From: Rhodospirillales bacterium
Lineage (GTDB): Bacteria > Pseudomonadota > Alphaproteobacteria > Rhodospirillales > Casp-alpha2
Direction of reading: 5' to 3'
DNA length: 64,000 nt
Assembly: GCA_021775095.1 (NCBI GenBank)
Contig: JAJFII010000019.1
Span: forward strand, 1-64,000
In this document: positions 53,581-61,304 of the stretch, piece by piece
Layout: each line of letters begins with the position of its first letter
Position numbering within the stretch: the first letter of the stretch is position 1
The notes under the pieces: model-generated
What the model was told of the DNA's origin: nothing
The model's database searches: none
Seen by the model: the letters and a program-made list of their open reading frames with translations, nothing else
Translations under genes and position numbers: made by a program

Positions 53581-54466
53581 GCCGTGCCCGTTCCGTTAAT
53601 TGATTTTTTTTTTTGCGAACCACCGTTTCCCGGTGGAAGGTGTAAACGCCTGTGGCTGTAATGATCGCCGCCCCAACAAGCGTTGTCCATGCTGGAATGA
53701 CCCCCCAGATGACAAGATCGAAACCGACCGCCCACAGGATTCCGGTGTAATTAAAAGGGCTTACGACTGACGCCTTGGCCAGTTTAAGGGCCGAACTCAT
53801 TAAAATTTGTCCAAGCGCCCCGGTAATTCCGGTTCCGAGAAACAACCAAATGACGTGGGAATTTAGGTCGTGCCAGTACCAGGGCTGGAAACAAGCCGTC
53901 ACCAGGGCTCCGGTCAACATGTAATAAAACGCGACCGTATAGGGGCTCTCCGTTGTCCCCAATCGCCGCATCAACAGGATCGTCGTTGCCCACAAGGCCG
54001 TCGCAACAACGGCGATCAGGGAAACACTGGCAAAATCTCCAGCCGGGTTGATTGCTATTATCACCCCGGCGAACCCCAGAGATGTGGCCAGCCAGCGCCG
54101 TATACCAACCCGCTCACTTAAAAAGATCACTGCGAAAATGGTTACAAAAAGCGGTACGGCCTGGGAAATGACGATGACATCGCCGACGGTCATATGTTGA
54201 AAAGCGAAGAAAAACAGTACATTTCCGGCAGTGCCGGCGATCGACCGGGCAAAATGCAATTGCCAACGGCTGGTTTTTAAAATGCCCATGCCGCCGCCCC
54301 GTAACAGGAAAGGCACGATAACAACCATGGCAATGGCATTTCGAATGAAAGTAATTTGTGTCGGATGGTATTCGGTACCGATCAGTTTCACAAAGACGTT
54401 CATGGTCGTTAACAGGGCAACTGCCGCGACCATCATGACAATGCCCATGGTTGTTTTATTGGTCAT
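53498..54466 (-). CDS. DMT-superfamily (EamA) transporter, 3' end altered by an A11 run
   Basis: As written the frame gives 322 residues. Ten hydrophobic segments and two EamA modules are visible (FIRNAIAMVVIVPFLL, DVIVISQAVPLFVTIFAVIFLSERVGIRRW, then ALKLAKASVVSPFNYTGILWAVGFDLVIWGVIPAWTTLVGAAIITATGVYTFHRE). After VRKKK the frame enters a run of eleven A (T11 at 53604-53614 on the plus strand) and continues 83 bases into the dehalogenase gene with non-family sequence. With ten A it would end KKKIN and stop at 53596, giving 289 residues, a normal size. So the long tail is either a sequencing or mutational slip or real slippage. Such proteins export or import small metabolites. Confidence 0.82.
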   Translation of the reverse strand: MTNKTTMGIVMMVAAVALLTTMNVFVKLIGTEYHPTQITFIRNAIAMVVIVPFLLRGGGMGILKTSRWQLHFARSIAGTAGNVLFFFAFQHMTVGDVIVISQAVPLFVTIFAVIFLSERVGIRRWLATSLGFAGVIIAINPAGDFASVSLIAVVATALWATTILLMRRLGTTESPYTVAFYYMLTGALVTACFQPWYWHDLNSHVIWLFLGTGITGALGQILMSSALKLAKASVVSPFNYTGILWAVGFDLVIWGVIPAWTTLVGAAIITATGVYTFHRETVVRKKKNQLTERARHDKSRCNQSCYLRYLWYGRRLAQVGGG

Positions 54467-54516
54467 GGCTGGCGGTGCCGCAGATAGACAGTTCGGTCGT
54501 CAATAAGCGGTTTCAA

Positions 54517-55242
54517 TCAGTCGTCATTCGTTACATCGCCCATCAGATGGGATGCCGTCTGATTGTATAAGAGGCTGTTATTATCGACATTGGCTGTGCC
54601 GCGATTTTGGTCCTTTTTATAGAGATTAATGGCGTTGACAACGGCTGGGCGCTGTTTAATCCGGCCCCGCCACTGGGCAACGTTGGGGAATTTATCCAGC
54701 GATACCGTCAACGGTTTGGCAATGAAGGCCCAGGGGAATACGATCATATCGCAAACCGAATACTGCTCGAGAATGTAACGGCGGCCGGTTAATCTTTGTT
54801 CAAGCACCGCCAGGTTTCGTTCGTATTCACCGCGGTAACGATTTTGCCCATAATCCTGGTTGGCGACCGGCGCATAGTTGACAAAATGGCTGAGTTGCCC
54901 GGCCATGGGGCCCTGGTTACCGACCTGCCAAAACATCCATTCCATCATTTCTTTGCGACCGACAGGATCGACCGGGTGGAATTTTCCGGTTTTTTCCGCC
55001 AGGTAAAGCATGATGGCACCCGATTCAAATACCGATACGGCGTTTCTGCGGTAGTTTTCCGGCGGGCGATGATCAACAATCGCCGGAATTTTTGCGTTTG
55101 GGCTTATTTTTAAATAATCGGCGTCAAATTGATCACCCTGCGCCAGTTTCATCAGGTGTGTGGTGTAGGCCAAACCGCTTTCTTCCAGCATGATGGCGAC
55201 TTTCCAGCCATTGGGCGTGGGCGCGTAATAAAAATCGATCAT
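54517..55242 (-). CDS. Glutathione S-transferase family protein (YfcG/YghU-like)
   Basis: 241 residues. An N-terminal thioredoxin-like GST domain (MIDFYYAPTPNGWKVAIMLEESGLAY; the cis-Pro in AKIPAIVD; ESGAIMLYLAEKTG) is followed by a helical domain (WMFWQVGNQGPMAGQLSHF; CDMIVFPWAF). The TPNG start and WQVGNQGPM stretch match the bacterial Nu-class, which act as disulfide-bond reductases or peroxidases. The start overlaps the CoA-transferase stop by 4 bases (ATGA), so the two are co-translated. It might use glutathione to process the CoA-transferase substrate, but this is speculation. Confidence 0.88.
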   Translation of the reverse strand: MIDFYYAPTPNGWKVAIMLEESGLAYTTHLMKLAQGDQFDADYLKISPNAKIPAIVDHRPPENYRRNAVSVFESGAIMLYLAEKTGKFHPVDPVGRKEMMEWMFWQVGNQGPMAGQLSHFVNYAPVANQDYGQNRYRGEYERNLAVLEQRLTGRRYILEQYSVCDMIVFPWAFIAKPLTVSLDKFPNVAQWRGRIKQRPAVVNAINLYKKDQNRGTANVDNNSLLYNQTASHLMGDVTNDD

Positions 55243-56444
55243 AAATCTGCCTTTTTATTTTTCCCGACGGCACCCGCGTTCAGCAGGAGGTCAATGGTTT
55301 CCTGTGCGACCCCGGCTTCAGACAGAACATCGCTTGTATCTGCACCCAGCATGGGTGCCGGCAAGCGTAATTCCGTTGGCGTCTCTGAAAAGACGGCGAC
55401 GGGCCTGGCCTGGCGCAGGCGGCCAGCCTGGGGGTGATCCGTTTCCATAATAATTTCGTTGGCAACAATTTGCGGATGTTTGCGCATTTGAGCCCGGGTC
55501 AAAATCGGCGCGCAGGGCACATCCTCGGCTTCGAGCCTTTGCAGAAGTTGCGCCGTGGTGAAAGGCCTTAACCCTTCCTGGGTCAAATTCATGCGGTCCT
55601 CTTTATTAATTTCCCGGGACTCAGGCGTCGTAAATCGCGGATCGGTCAAAAAATCCGGCCGATTTAAAGCCCGCGACAGTCCCGCCCAATGTTTGTCGTG
55701 CAGTGCCGCAACACTGATATAACCGTCTGCCGTGTCGTAAATCAGGTCGATGAAGGATTGGGCTGTTTCGACCTCTGTTTCGTCACCAATAAAGGTGTGA
55801 CCTCCCATGTCAGAGCTCCACAGGAAGGACACAATGGTATCTAACATCGACAAACGAACGTGTTGCCCCTGGCCGGTTCTTTCACGGGCAAATAGCGCCG
55901 CTGTTATCGCCTGCGACGCCTGAATTCCCGTCAATTTGTCGGGCAAAATGGTCCGCACCAGGCGCGGTCTTAGGTCATCGGCACCGGCCTGTACCGTGGT
56001 CAGGCCGGTCAGCGCCTGAATGAGTGGATCAAACACCGGTTTTTGCGCGTAGGGTCCGGTAAACCCAAATCCGCAGATGGACACATAAATCAGTGAGGAA
56101 TTGAGGCCGCGCAGTGCCGCTTCGCCAATTCCAATGCGGTCGGCAACGCCGGGTCTGAAATTTTGGATAACCACGTCGGCATCTTTTATCAGAGCTTTGA
56201 AGGCGTCGAGCCCGTCCGTCGATTTCAGATCCAATACCACGGAGCGTTTATTGCGGTTGTTATTGACAAAGGAGGCGGAAAATCCGTTACGACGGGTTGC
56301 CACCTTACGCGCAAAATCGCCGCCGTTGGGGGTTTCTACTTTGATCACATCGGCACCTTGGTCAGCCAATATCAACGTGGCGACGGGACCGGAAATCATT
56401 GAAGTCAGGTCAATGATGCGAACACCGGTCATCGGTCCAGCCAT
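55239..56444 (-). CDS. CaiB/BaiF-family (class III) CoA transferase
   Basis: 401 residues. The start MAGPMTGVRIIDLTSMISGPVATLILADQGADVIKVETPNGGDFAR is typical. It continues with NRNKRSVVLDLKSTDG, VVIQNFRPGVADRIGI and the FDPLIQALTGL segment with the catalytic Asp region. The family moves CoA between organic acids through an enzyme-bound anhydride. The substrate is unknown. AAAGGA lies 7 bases before the ATG. It heads a minus-strand group with a GST, a transporter and a dehalogenase, divergent from an MFS transporter. Confidence 0.9.
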   Translation of the reverse strand: MAGPMTGVRIIDLTSMISGPVATLILADQGADVIKVETPNGGDFARKVATRRNGFSASFVNNNRNKRSVVLDLKSTDGLDAFKALIKDADVVIQNFRPGVADRIGIGEAALRGLNSSLIYVSICGFGFTGPYAQKPVFDPLIQALTGLTTVQAGADDLRPRLVRTILPDKLTGIQASQAITAALFARERTGQGQHVRLSMLDTIVSFLWSSDMGGHTFIGDETEVETAQSFIDLIYDTADGYISVAALHDKHWAGLSRALNRPDFLTDPRFTTPESREINKEDRMNLTQEGLRPFTTAQLLQRLEAEDVPCAPILTRAQMRKHPQIVANEIIMETDHPQAGRLRQARPVAVFSETPTELRLPAPMLGADTSDVLSEAGVAQETIDLLLNAGAVGKNKKADL

Positions 56445-56636
56445 TTATATATCCTTTGTTTATTGAACGACGATTTAAGCCTAACGCCGCAGCAGTCTCA
56501 ATCGGCATTTTTAACCAAGTGAAGTGAATTACCGGCAATGAAGTTCGAATTGTCACATCTTGTTCTTTTGATTTACCCGTTAAAAGCGTAAAAGTGGCCC
56601 CCTTGGGTTCAGGACCTTTCGGGAAAGATTTCGACC

Positions 56637-57845
56637 ATGCGCGAAGACCAGACGGGGCCCGGATTTAAAGAATTTGTAATTCTCATGGCATTGATAACGT
56701 CCCTTGTCGCCATGACGATTGATAGTATGTTGCCGGCTCTCTCCCTGATTGCCCAAGATCTGGGCGCGAAAGACAACGAACAGCAATTTGTAATTTCGGC
56801 GTTTTTGCTGGCGTTTGGATTGGCACAAATGGTGTTTGGGCCGCTTTCCGACGCCATGGGCCGTCGACCGGTTATTTTTTTGGGTATATCGATTTATATA
56901 ATCGGCAGCGTGTTCTGTGTATATTCAGTCGATTTCCAGGATATGTTGGTTGGCCGGGCTTTACAGGGGATCGGCGTTGCCGGTCCCCGGGTTGCGACCA
57001 TGGCTTTGGTTCGAGATAAATATCAAGGCGACGACATGGCGCGGGTCATGTCTTTGATCATGATGGTTTTTATTCTGGTGCCGGTGTTAGCACCGGCCAT
57101 TGGTCAGGGAATTATGTATATCGCCGATTGGCGTGCTATTTTTTCGGCACTGATTTTAATGGGATTGGTCGGTTTTGTCTGGCTTGCCCTGCGCCAGCCG
57201 GAGACCCTGGCAGTGGAACGTCGTCGGCCGTTTTCGGTTCGGCTGATCGGCAGTGCGGTCGTCGAAATCCTGCGAACCCGCGCCTCGATTGGATATATCA
57301 TCATGTCCGGGTTGATCTTCAGCGCCTTCGTCGGATATTTAAGTTCATCCCAGCAAATATTTCAGGATATTTATGGATTGGGTGAACTGTTTCCTTTGTA
57401 TTTTGGTGTACTTGCTTTGGCCCTGGGGTTTGCTTCCTATTCCAATTCCCGCCTCGTCGTGCGATTTGGTATGCGCCGCCTGTGTCGGGCCGCCCTGATT
57501 GCCGCCAGTTGCCTGTCAGTGGGATTTATAAGTCTTGCCTACGCGATGGATGGATTACCTTCGCTGGCATTATTTATGGCTTATATGTTGCCTGCTTTTT
57601 TCTGCTTTGGTGTTCTCTTCGGAAATTTTGTCGCCCTCGCCATGGAACCCCTGGGACATATTGCCGGCGTTGGGGCTTCCGCAGTGGGTTCCATATCGTC
57701 GCTCATTTCGGTTCCCTTAGGTGCGACAATTGGTCAGCAGTTTGACGGAACCATCTTACCCCTGGTTTGGGGCTTTACGGTTTTTTCGGTTGCCGCGTTT
57801 TGCCTGATGCAATGGGTTGAACACAAGGCCGTTCGGCCCGGGTGA
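56637..57845 (+). CDS. MFS transporter, Bcr/CflA drug-resistance type
   Basis: 402 residues, twelve predicted membrane segments. The N-terminal half has the family motifs DSMLPALSLIAQDLGAKDNEQQFVISAFLLAFGLAQMVFGPLSDAMGRRPVIFLG (motif A) and LVGRALQGIGVAGPRVATMALVRDKYQG. These match the Bcr/CflA proton-driven exporters of antibiotics and other small molecules. GGGAAAG precedes the ATG. It is transcribed divergently from the CoA-transferase group with 192 bases between them. Confidence 0.88.
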   Translation: MREDQTGPGFKEFVILMALITSLVAMTIDSMLPALSLIAQDLGAKDNEQQFVISAFLLAFGLAQMVFGPLSDAMGRRPVIFLGISIYIIGSVFCVYSVDFQDMLVGRALQGIGVAGPRVATMALVRDKYQGDDMARVMSLIMMVFILVPVLAPAIGQGIMYIADWRAIFSALILMGLVGFVWLALRQPETLAVERRRPFSVRLIGSAVVEILRTRASIGYIIMSGLIFSAFVGYLSSSQQIFQDIYGLGELFPLYFGVLALALGFASYSNSRLVVRFGMRRLCRAALIAASCLSVGFISLAYAMDGLPSLALFMAYMLPAFFCFGVLFGNFVALAMEPLGHIAGVGASAVGSISSLISVPLGATIGQQFDGTILPLVWGFTVFSVAAFCLMQWVEHKAVRPG

Positions 57846-57860
57846 TTGGATTAACCCATG

Positions 57861-57895
57861 TGCAATACATCATAGCATATTGCATACATACGTAT
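57861..57895. promoter_or_regulatory. Inverted repeats ahead of an uncharacterised gene pair
   Basis: TGCAATA (57861-57867) and TATTGCA (57878-57884) form a 7-base inverted repeat with 10 bases between. A perfect 8-base palindrome ATACGTAT follows at 57888-57895. The stretch is AT-rich and lies 88 bases before the GTG at 57983, so it is a plausible promoter/operator. Confidence 0.45.
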
Positions 57896-57982
57896 TATGA
57901 TTCGATTTGATGGACCTGAACAGGTGTCGCCGATGTTTGATCAACAAAACGGCTGCTCGGATGTACAATTTCCAGTTAGGTA

Positions 57983-59053
57983 GTGGACCAGAATTTGGCA
58001 GAAAAAATGCATTTATTGTCGCCAAAAAAACCCGATGGTACGACGGATTGGGATGTTGTCTTTGATGACCCGGAACGGGGACTAATTGCCCTGATTGATC
58101 GCGTCAGGACAACCGAGGCGCTGCAGGATTGCGGATTGATCATTATCAAGCGCCTTTTTACCCGTAAAAATGATCAATTGGACGTGGCTCGATTTAACAA
58201 TGAATTGAATGAAATAATTTCCAGCGCCGGGACAGAGCGGGAGCTGACCGAGATCAAGCAAAAGGTTATTTTGATGCTGCAACGCATCAAGGCCATTCGA
58301 GTTGGCAAAGCCAAGGTGTATTTAGAAGAAAAAGCCAGGAATAAGAATGCCAACAGGAGATCCTCCGGTTCGGCCGCCGCGAATACCTATAAATTACTCA
58401 ACAACAAAAAATTTACTGTCGCCGCAATGGCTGCGATGCTGGTGTTAATTCTGGCAATTGTCGGGCTTGTTTATTGGCCGACGGATAACGCAACGCCAGC
58501 CGATAAAAGCGAACAGCAAACGCGATTGGAGCGGGACTTAAAAGCCTTGCGGGAAGAAACGGAAAAAAAACAGGCCGAACGTCTGAAAACCGAACAGGAA
58601 AACCGTACAAAGGAAATTAGAAACCAAAAAGCCCTGGAAAAAAAACAGGCCGACGAACGGATTATGCCGCCAGCTGTTGTGCTTCCCGGTGTTTATGTGC
58701 AACGGCGCGTTAAGGGTAAAATTCGCCATGCAAAACCAATTATGCCGATATTTGTGTTTGCCGATCGAAAGGGTTTTTCGCGGCTGTGTGAAAGCCGGCC
58801 AAAAGTTATCGACATCATAAACGTCGCCCTGAGTAAAAACAGTTCCGATGGAATTCCCATTGCCGCCATGGATCTGACCAAAATCGCCAATGATATTCGC
58901 AAACAGGTCAATTCCCATTTACGTGGTCAACTGGTTTCAAAGGTCCTGCTGGTAACCGATGGTAAACTCAGCCATATGGGAACGGCGGGAGACCGATGTA
59001 CGCTCGCCTCCAAGCGCTATTTCGACTATATTTATCCGCCTTCTCCCCAATAA
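57983..59053 (+). CDS. Single-pass membrane protein with coiled coil, unknown function
   Basis: 356 residues. Residues 1-140 are soluble and helical (DWDVVFDDPERGLIALIDRV; ELTEIKQKVILMLQRIKAI). One membrane helix lies near 147-168 (VAAMAAMLVLILAIVGLVYW), then a charged coiled coil near 178-226. The C-terminal domain is near 235-350 (VYVQRRVKGKIRHAKPIMPIFVFADRK; IANDIRKQVNSHLRG). The last domain faintly resembles the FliL-like pattern in layout, but I cannot assign it. The GTG start at 57983 is preceded by TTAGG; an ATG at 58007 is the alternative. The gene is followed 10 bases later by another unknown gene and probably works with it. Confidence 0.7.
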   Translation: MDQNLAEKMHLLSPKKPDGTTDWDVVFDDPERGLIALIDRVRTTEALQDCGLIIIKRLFTRKNDQLDVARFNNELNEIISSAGTERELTEIKQKVILMLQRIKAIRVGKAKVYLEEKARNKNANRRSSGSAAANTYKLLNNKKFTVAAMAAMLVLILAIVGLVYWPTDNATPADKSEQQTRLERDLKALREETEKKQAERLKTEQENRTKEIRNQKALEKKQADERIMPPAVVLPGVYVQRRVKGKIRHAKPIMPIFVFADRKGFSRLCESRPKVIDIINVALSKNSSDGIPIAAMDLTKIANDIRKQVNSHLRGQLVSKVLLVTDGKLSHMGTAGDRCTLASKRYFDYIYPPSPQ

Positions 59054-59063
59054 CGGAATTTCC

Positions 59064-59408
59064 ATGCCAGCTAAAAAAAATCCCTTAAAATTAAACAAAC
59101 TGCAGCTGCGTACACTGACCCTGGTCCAGGTGCTTGCCAAAGACCTGAGCACTGCAGAACGTGATCCGCTTAGCGGTGACGTTACAATTAATCAGATGCC
59201 CCATGCCCATGGCAATCATGTGCACATCGGTAGTTTTACGGTTTCAGCGAAAGATGCGAGTGGATTAAATAATCCCGCCGTGTGGACCGCCCTGACGCGC
59301 AAGGGATTAGCCAAAATTGGTCTGGGCAGCGCCGTCACACTTACCGTCCAGGGGTTGTCCTACGAGACTGGACTAAGCGAACAGTTTGTTGAGCCTTCGG
59401 ATCACTGA
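59064..59408 (+). CDS. Small conserved protein of unknown function
   Basis: 114 residues, soluble. It contains LKLNKLQLRTLTLVQVLAKD, a His-rich MPHAHGNHVHIGSF and ASGLNNPAVWTALTRKGL. I recall this pattern from small alphaproteobacterial proteins without assigned function; the PHAHGNHVH stretch could bind a metal. A GGAA site lies 6 bases before the ATG. The frame extends upstream to 58959 inside the previous gene, but that part is not used. It is co-transcribed with the membrane coiled-coil protein. Confidence 0.72.
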   Translation: MPAKKNPLKLNKLQLRTLTLVQVLAKDLSTAERDPLSGDVTINQMPHAHGNHVHIGSFTVSAKDASGLNNPAVWTALTRKGLAKIGLGSAVTLTVQGLSYETGLSEQFVEPSDH

Positions 59409-59666
59409 AGGTCAACCTCGGGGCATCCGGACTTTGGCTTCGCTAAAATCCTGTGATCAACAAAAATAGACGTCGGTTCAGTGCGAACCCGGGCCATTAA
59501 TAACGCGGCGGCCAGGGTATCTCTGCCGACAAGATGTTATTAAAAAACCCGGTGCCCGACCAGGAAATGGTATCGGACAACGGGTTCCACAAAATGGTCT
59601 TGGTGCAGGTCCCGGAGGGTTTAACATCGCTCGCCCGTTAAGCCACGCAAACGTTCAGCAAGAGCC

Positions 59667-60551
59667 TCAAATCCATCTGTCGCCGATGACGATCAAGATA
59701 ATGCCCGGGACGATGAGGGCGACGGTTGTCACCGTCTGCCATGTGATGGTTTCCCGCTTAAAAACCCATAAACCTAACGCGATTGCAAACAACGGCGAAC
59801 AAGCGACAATGGGAGCAATGGTCAACAACTTGCCATGTTGCAGGGCCGTATTTAAGGAATAGATCGACAGGCCATTGAGGATGCCGGCAATAACAAACCA
59901 GGCGTATCCCCTGTTCATTGCTGGAATTTTTCGCCCTTGCGCCTTATAGGCCGCAAAGGCAACAAGGCTGGAAACACTGTAGGAAATAAGACCAACATAA
60001 AGCGGGCTTGGTGCCGTTTCCATACCCATCATCGTCAGCGGGTGACCGAGGGCGCGAAAAAATGCCGCACCCAGGGGAAGTGATAGGGCCCACAGGGGCC
60101 ATCCGCGCTTTACTCCGCCCCGTTTCAGACTTGCCGCAGCAACGCCAGCGACCACCGCTGCCGTGCCCAGGGCGATCGACAGGGTTATATCCTCGCCGAG
60201 CAGAATTACAGCGAACCCGGCGGCGAATAACGGATTGGTGGCAGTTAATCCACTGGTCAGGCTTGGCCCCATGATTTTTATGCTGCTGACCGCAAGACTG
60301 GCGGAAAGCACCGGCCGGAACAGACCGACGCCGGCAAATAATAGGGTGCCGGTGGTCAACCAATAGGATGTGTCCAGATAAAACGGTGAGGCCAGCCAAT
60401 AAACCGCTGTCGTTGAGGAGATCGAAACAAGGGTCGCGGTTCTTGGGTCCGCAGACTGCAGTCCCAGGCCTTGTATTTGAACGGACAAGGCAAACAGAAA
60501 CGCCGAAAGGACGGCAAGGAGCACAGGGAAGGTGTTGGCTGCGATATTCAA
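59667..60551 (-). CDS. EamA/DMT-family transporter
   Basis: 294 residues with ten hydrophobic segments in two EamA repeats. Landmarks are VLLAVLSAFLFALSVQIQGLGL, RPVLSASLAVSSIKIMGPSLTSGLTATNPLFAAGFAVILLGEDIT and IAPIVACSPLFAIALGLWVFKRETITWQTV. It likely exports a small metabolite, unidentified. It begins with TTG at 60551, with GGGAGG 9 bases upstream. It is 41 bases downstream of the cyclic-nucleotide-binding gene on the same strand. Confidence 0.88.
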   Translation of the reverse strand: MNIAANTFPVLLAVLSAFLFALSVQIQGLGLQSADPRTATLVSISSTTAVYWLASPFYLDTSYWLTTGTLLFAGVGLFRPVLSASLAVSSIKIMGPSLTSGLTATNPLFAAGFAVILLGEDITLSIALGTAAVVAGVAAASLKRGGVKRGWPLWALSLPLGAAFFRALGHPLTMMGMETAPSPLYVGLISYSVSSLVAFAAYKAQGRKIPAMNRGYAWFVIAGILNGLSIYSLNTALQHGKLLTIAPIVACSPLFAIALGLWVFKRETITWQTVTTVALIVPGIILIVIGDRWI

Positions 60552-60592
60552 ATCCTTGTGCCTCCCGAAATGGCCGATTGGTTGGCCCCCAC

Positions 60593-60961
60593 CTAAAGGG
60601 TTTTCCCTACGTTCTGGCGGCTTTGATTGCGTAATCGATCCAGGAGTGCTGTTAAAATGACCCGAACGACCGCGTCGGTTTTCCCGAGAATTTTTGTAAA
60701 AACAGTTTTTGGAATAACAATAAGTGTGGTTTTGCGGGCAGCGCGCGCCGTTGCCATCCGTGGCGACGAGTCGATCAACGCCATTTCGCCAAGCACCGCG
60801 CCAGCCGTGAGGACACTTAAAATAAGTACCGCGTTACCATCGGACTTCGAAATTTCGACAGTTCCCTGCTCAATGACGTAAGCCTCGGCGCCCACTTCCC
60901 CTTCCGTAAAAATCACTTCACCGGGAGTAAAGGATTTACGAATCATGTCCTCTTCCGCCAT
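60593..60961 (-). CDS. Stand-alone cyclic-nucleotide-binding (cNMP) domain protein
   Basis: 122 residues, a single cNMP-binding beta-roll: FTPGEVIFTEGEVGAEAYVIEQGTVEISKSDGNAVLILSVLTAGAVLGEMALIDSSPRMATARA. The phosphate-binding cassette reads GEMALIDSSPRMATA, close to the Crp/PKA consensus with the key Glu and Arg. There is no DNA-binding helix, so it is not a Crp-type regulator on its own. The ATG at 60961 has GGAGCGAAG 7 bases upstream; longer starts at 60976 and 61063 are less likely. Confidence 0.85.
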   Translation of the reverse strand: MAEEDMIRKSFTPGEVIFTEGEVGAEAYVIEQGTVEISKSDGNAVLILSVLTAGAVLGEMALIDSSPRMATARAARKTTLIVIPKTVFTKILGKTDAVVRVILTALLDRLRNQSRQNVGKTL

Positions 60962-61118
60962 TATTCTTCGCTCCATTGTTGTGCGGTATATATCGTTGTC
61001 CCCATAAGCCGGGCAATGAAGACATGGCTGAGTTGTCGAGATTGCGTTCGTAAGAAGCCGCATCTTCCGTTATCTACTGTTTTCTTAAGAAAAACAATCC
61101 GATGTAAGGAGAACCCGA

Positions 61119-61214
61119 ATGAATTATAATTCTTCGTTGATTAATGCAATGCGCGCAACTTTTGGCTGGTTAATTGTTATTGCCGTTATCGCGGTCTTTG
61201 CCCTGACAAGTTAA
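61119..61214 (+). CDS. 31-residue single-pass membrane peptide
   Basis: A very short open frame preceded by a strong TAAGGAG 8 bases before the ATG. The product has a polar start (MNYNSSLINAMRAT) and one hydrophobic helix (FGWLIVIAVIAVFALTS) ending just before the stop. This matches small inner-membrane proteins that regulate partner proteins or respond to stress. It lies between the divergent cNMP gene and a TPR-glycosyltransferase gene, with its own ribosome site. There is no homology evidence; coding is inferred from the ribosome site, length and composition. Confidence 0.6.
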   Translation: MNYNSSLINAMRATFGWLIVIAVIAVFALTS

Positions 61215-61304
61215 CCTTTCTGCGGCATGCGCGGGGCCTTATAATCGGGCGTTTAATTCAAAACGCTATCCGCTTATGATAAACGGAATGTTATTTTTTG
61301 ACCC

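Noticed and set aside
59409-59666. Possible short gene in the gap before the EamA transporter
   Set aside because: Only a short frame with no ribosome site or recognisable sequence; I see nothing convincing there.
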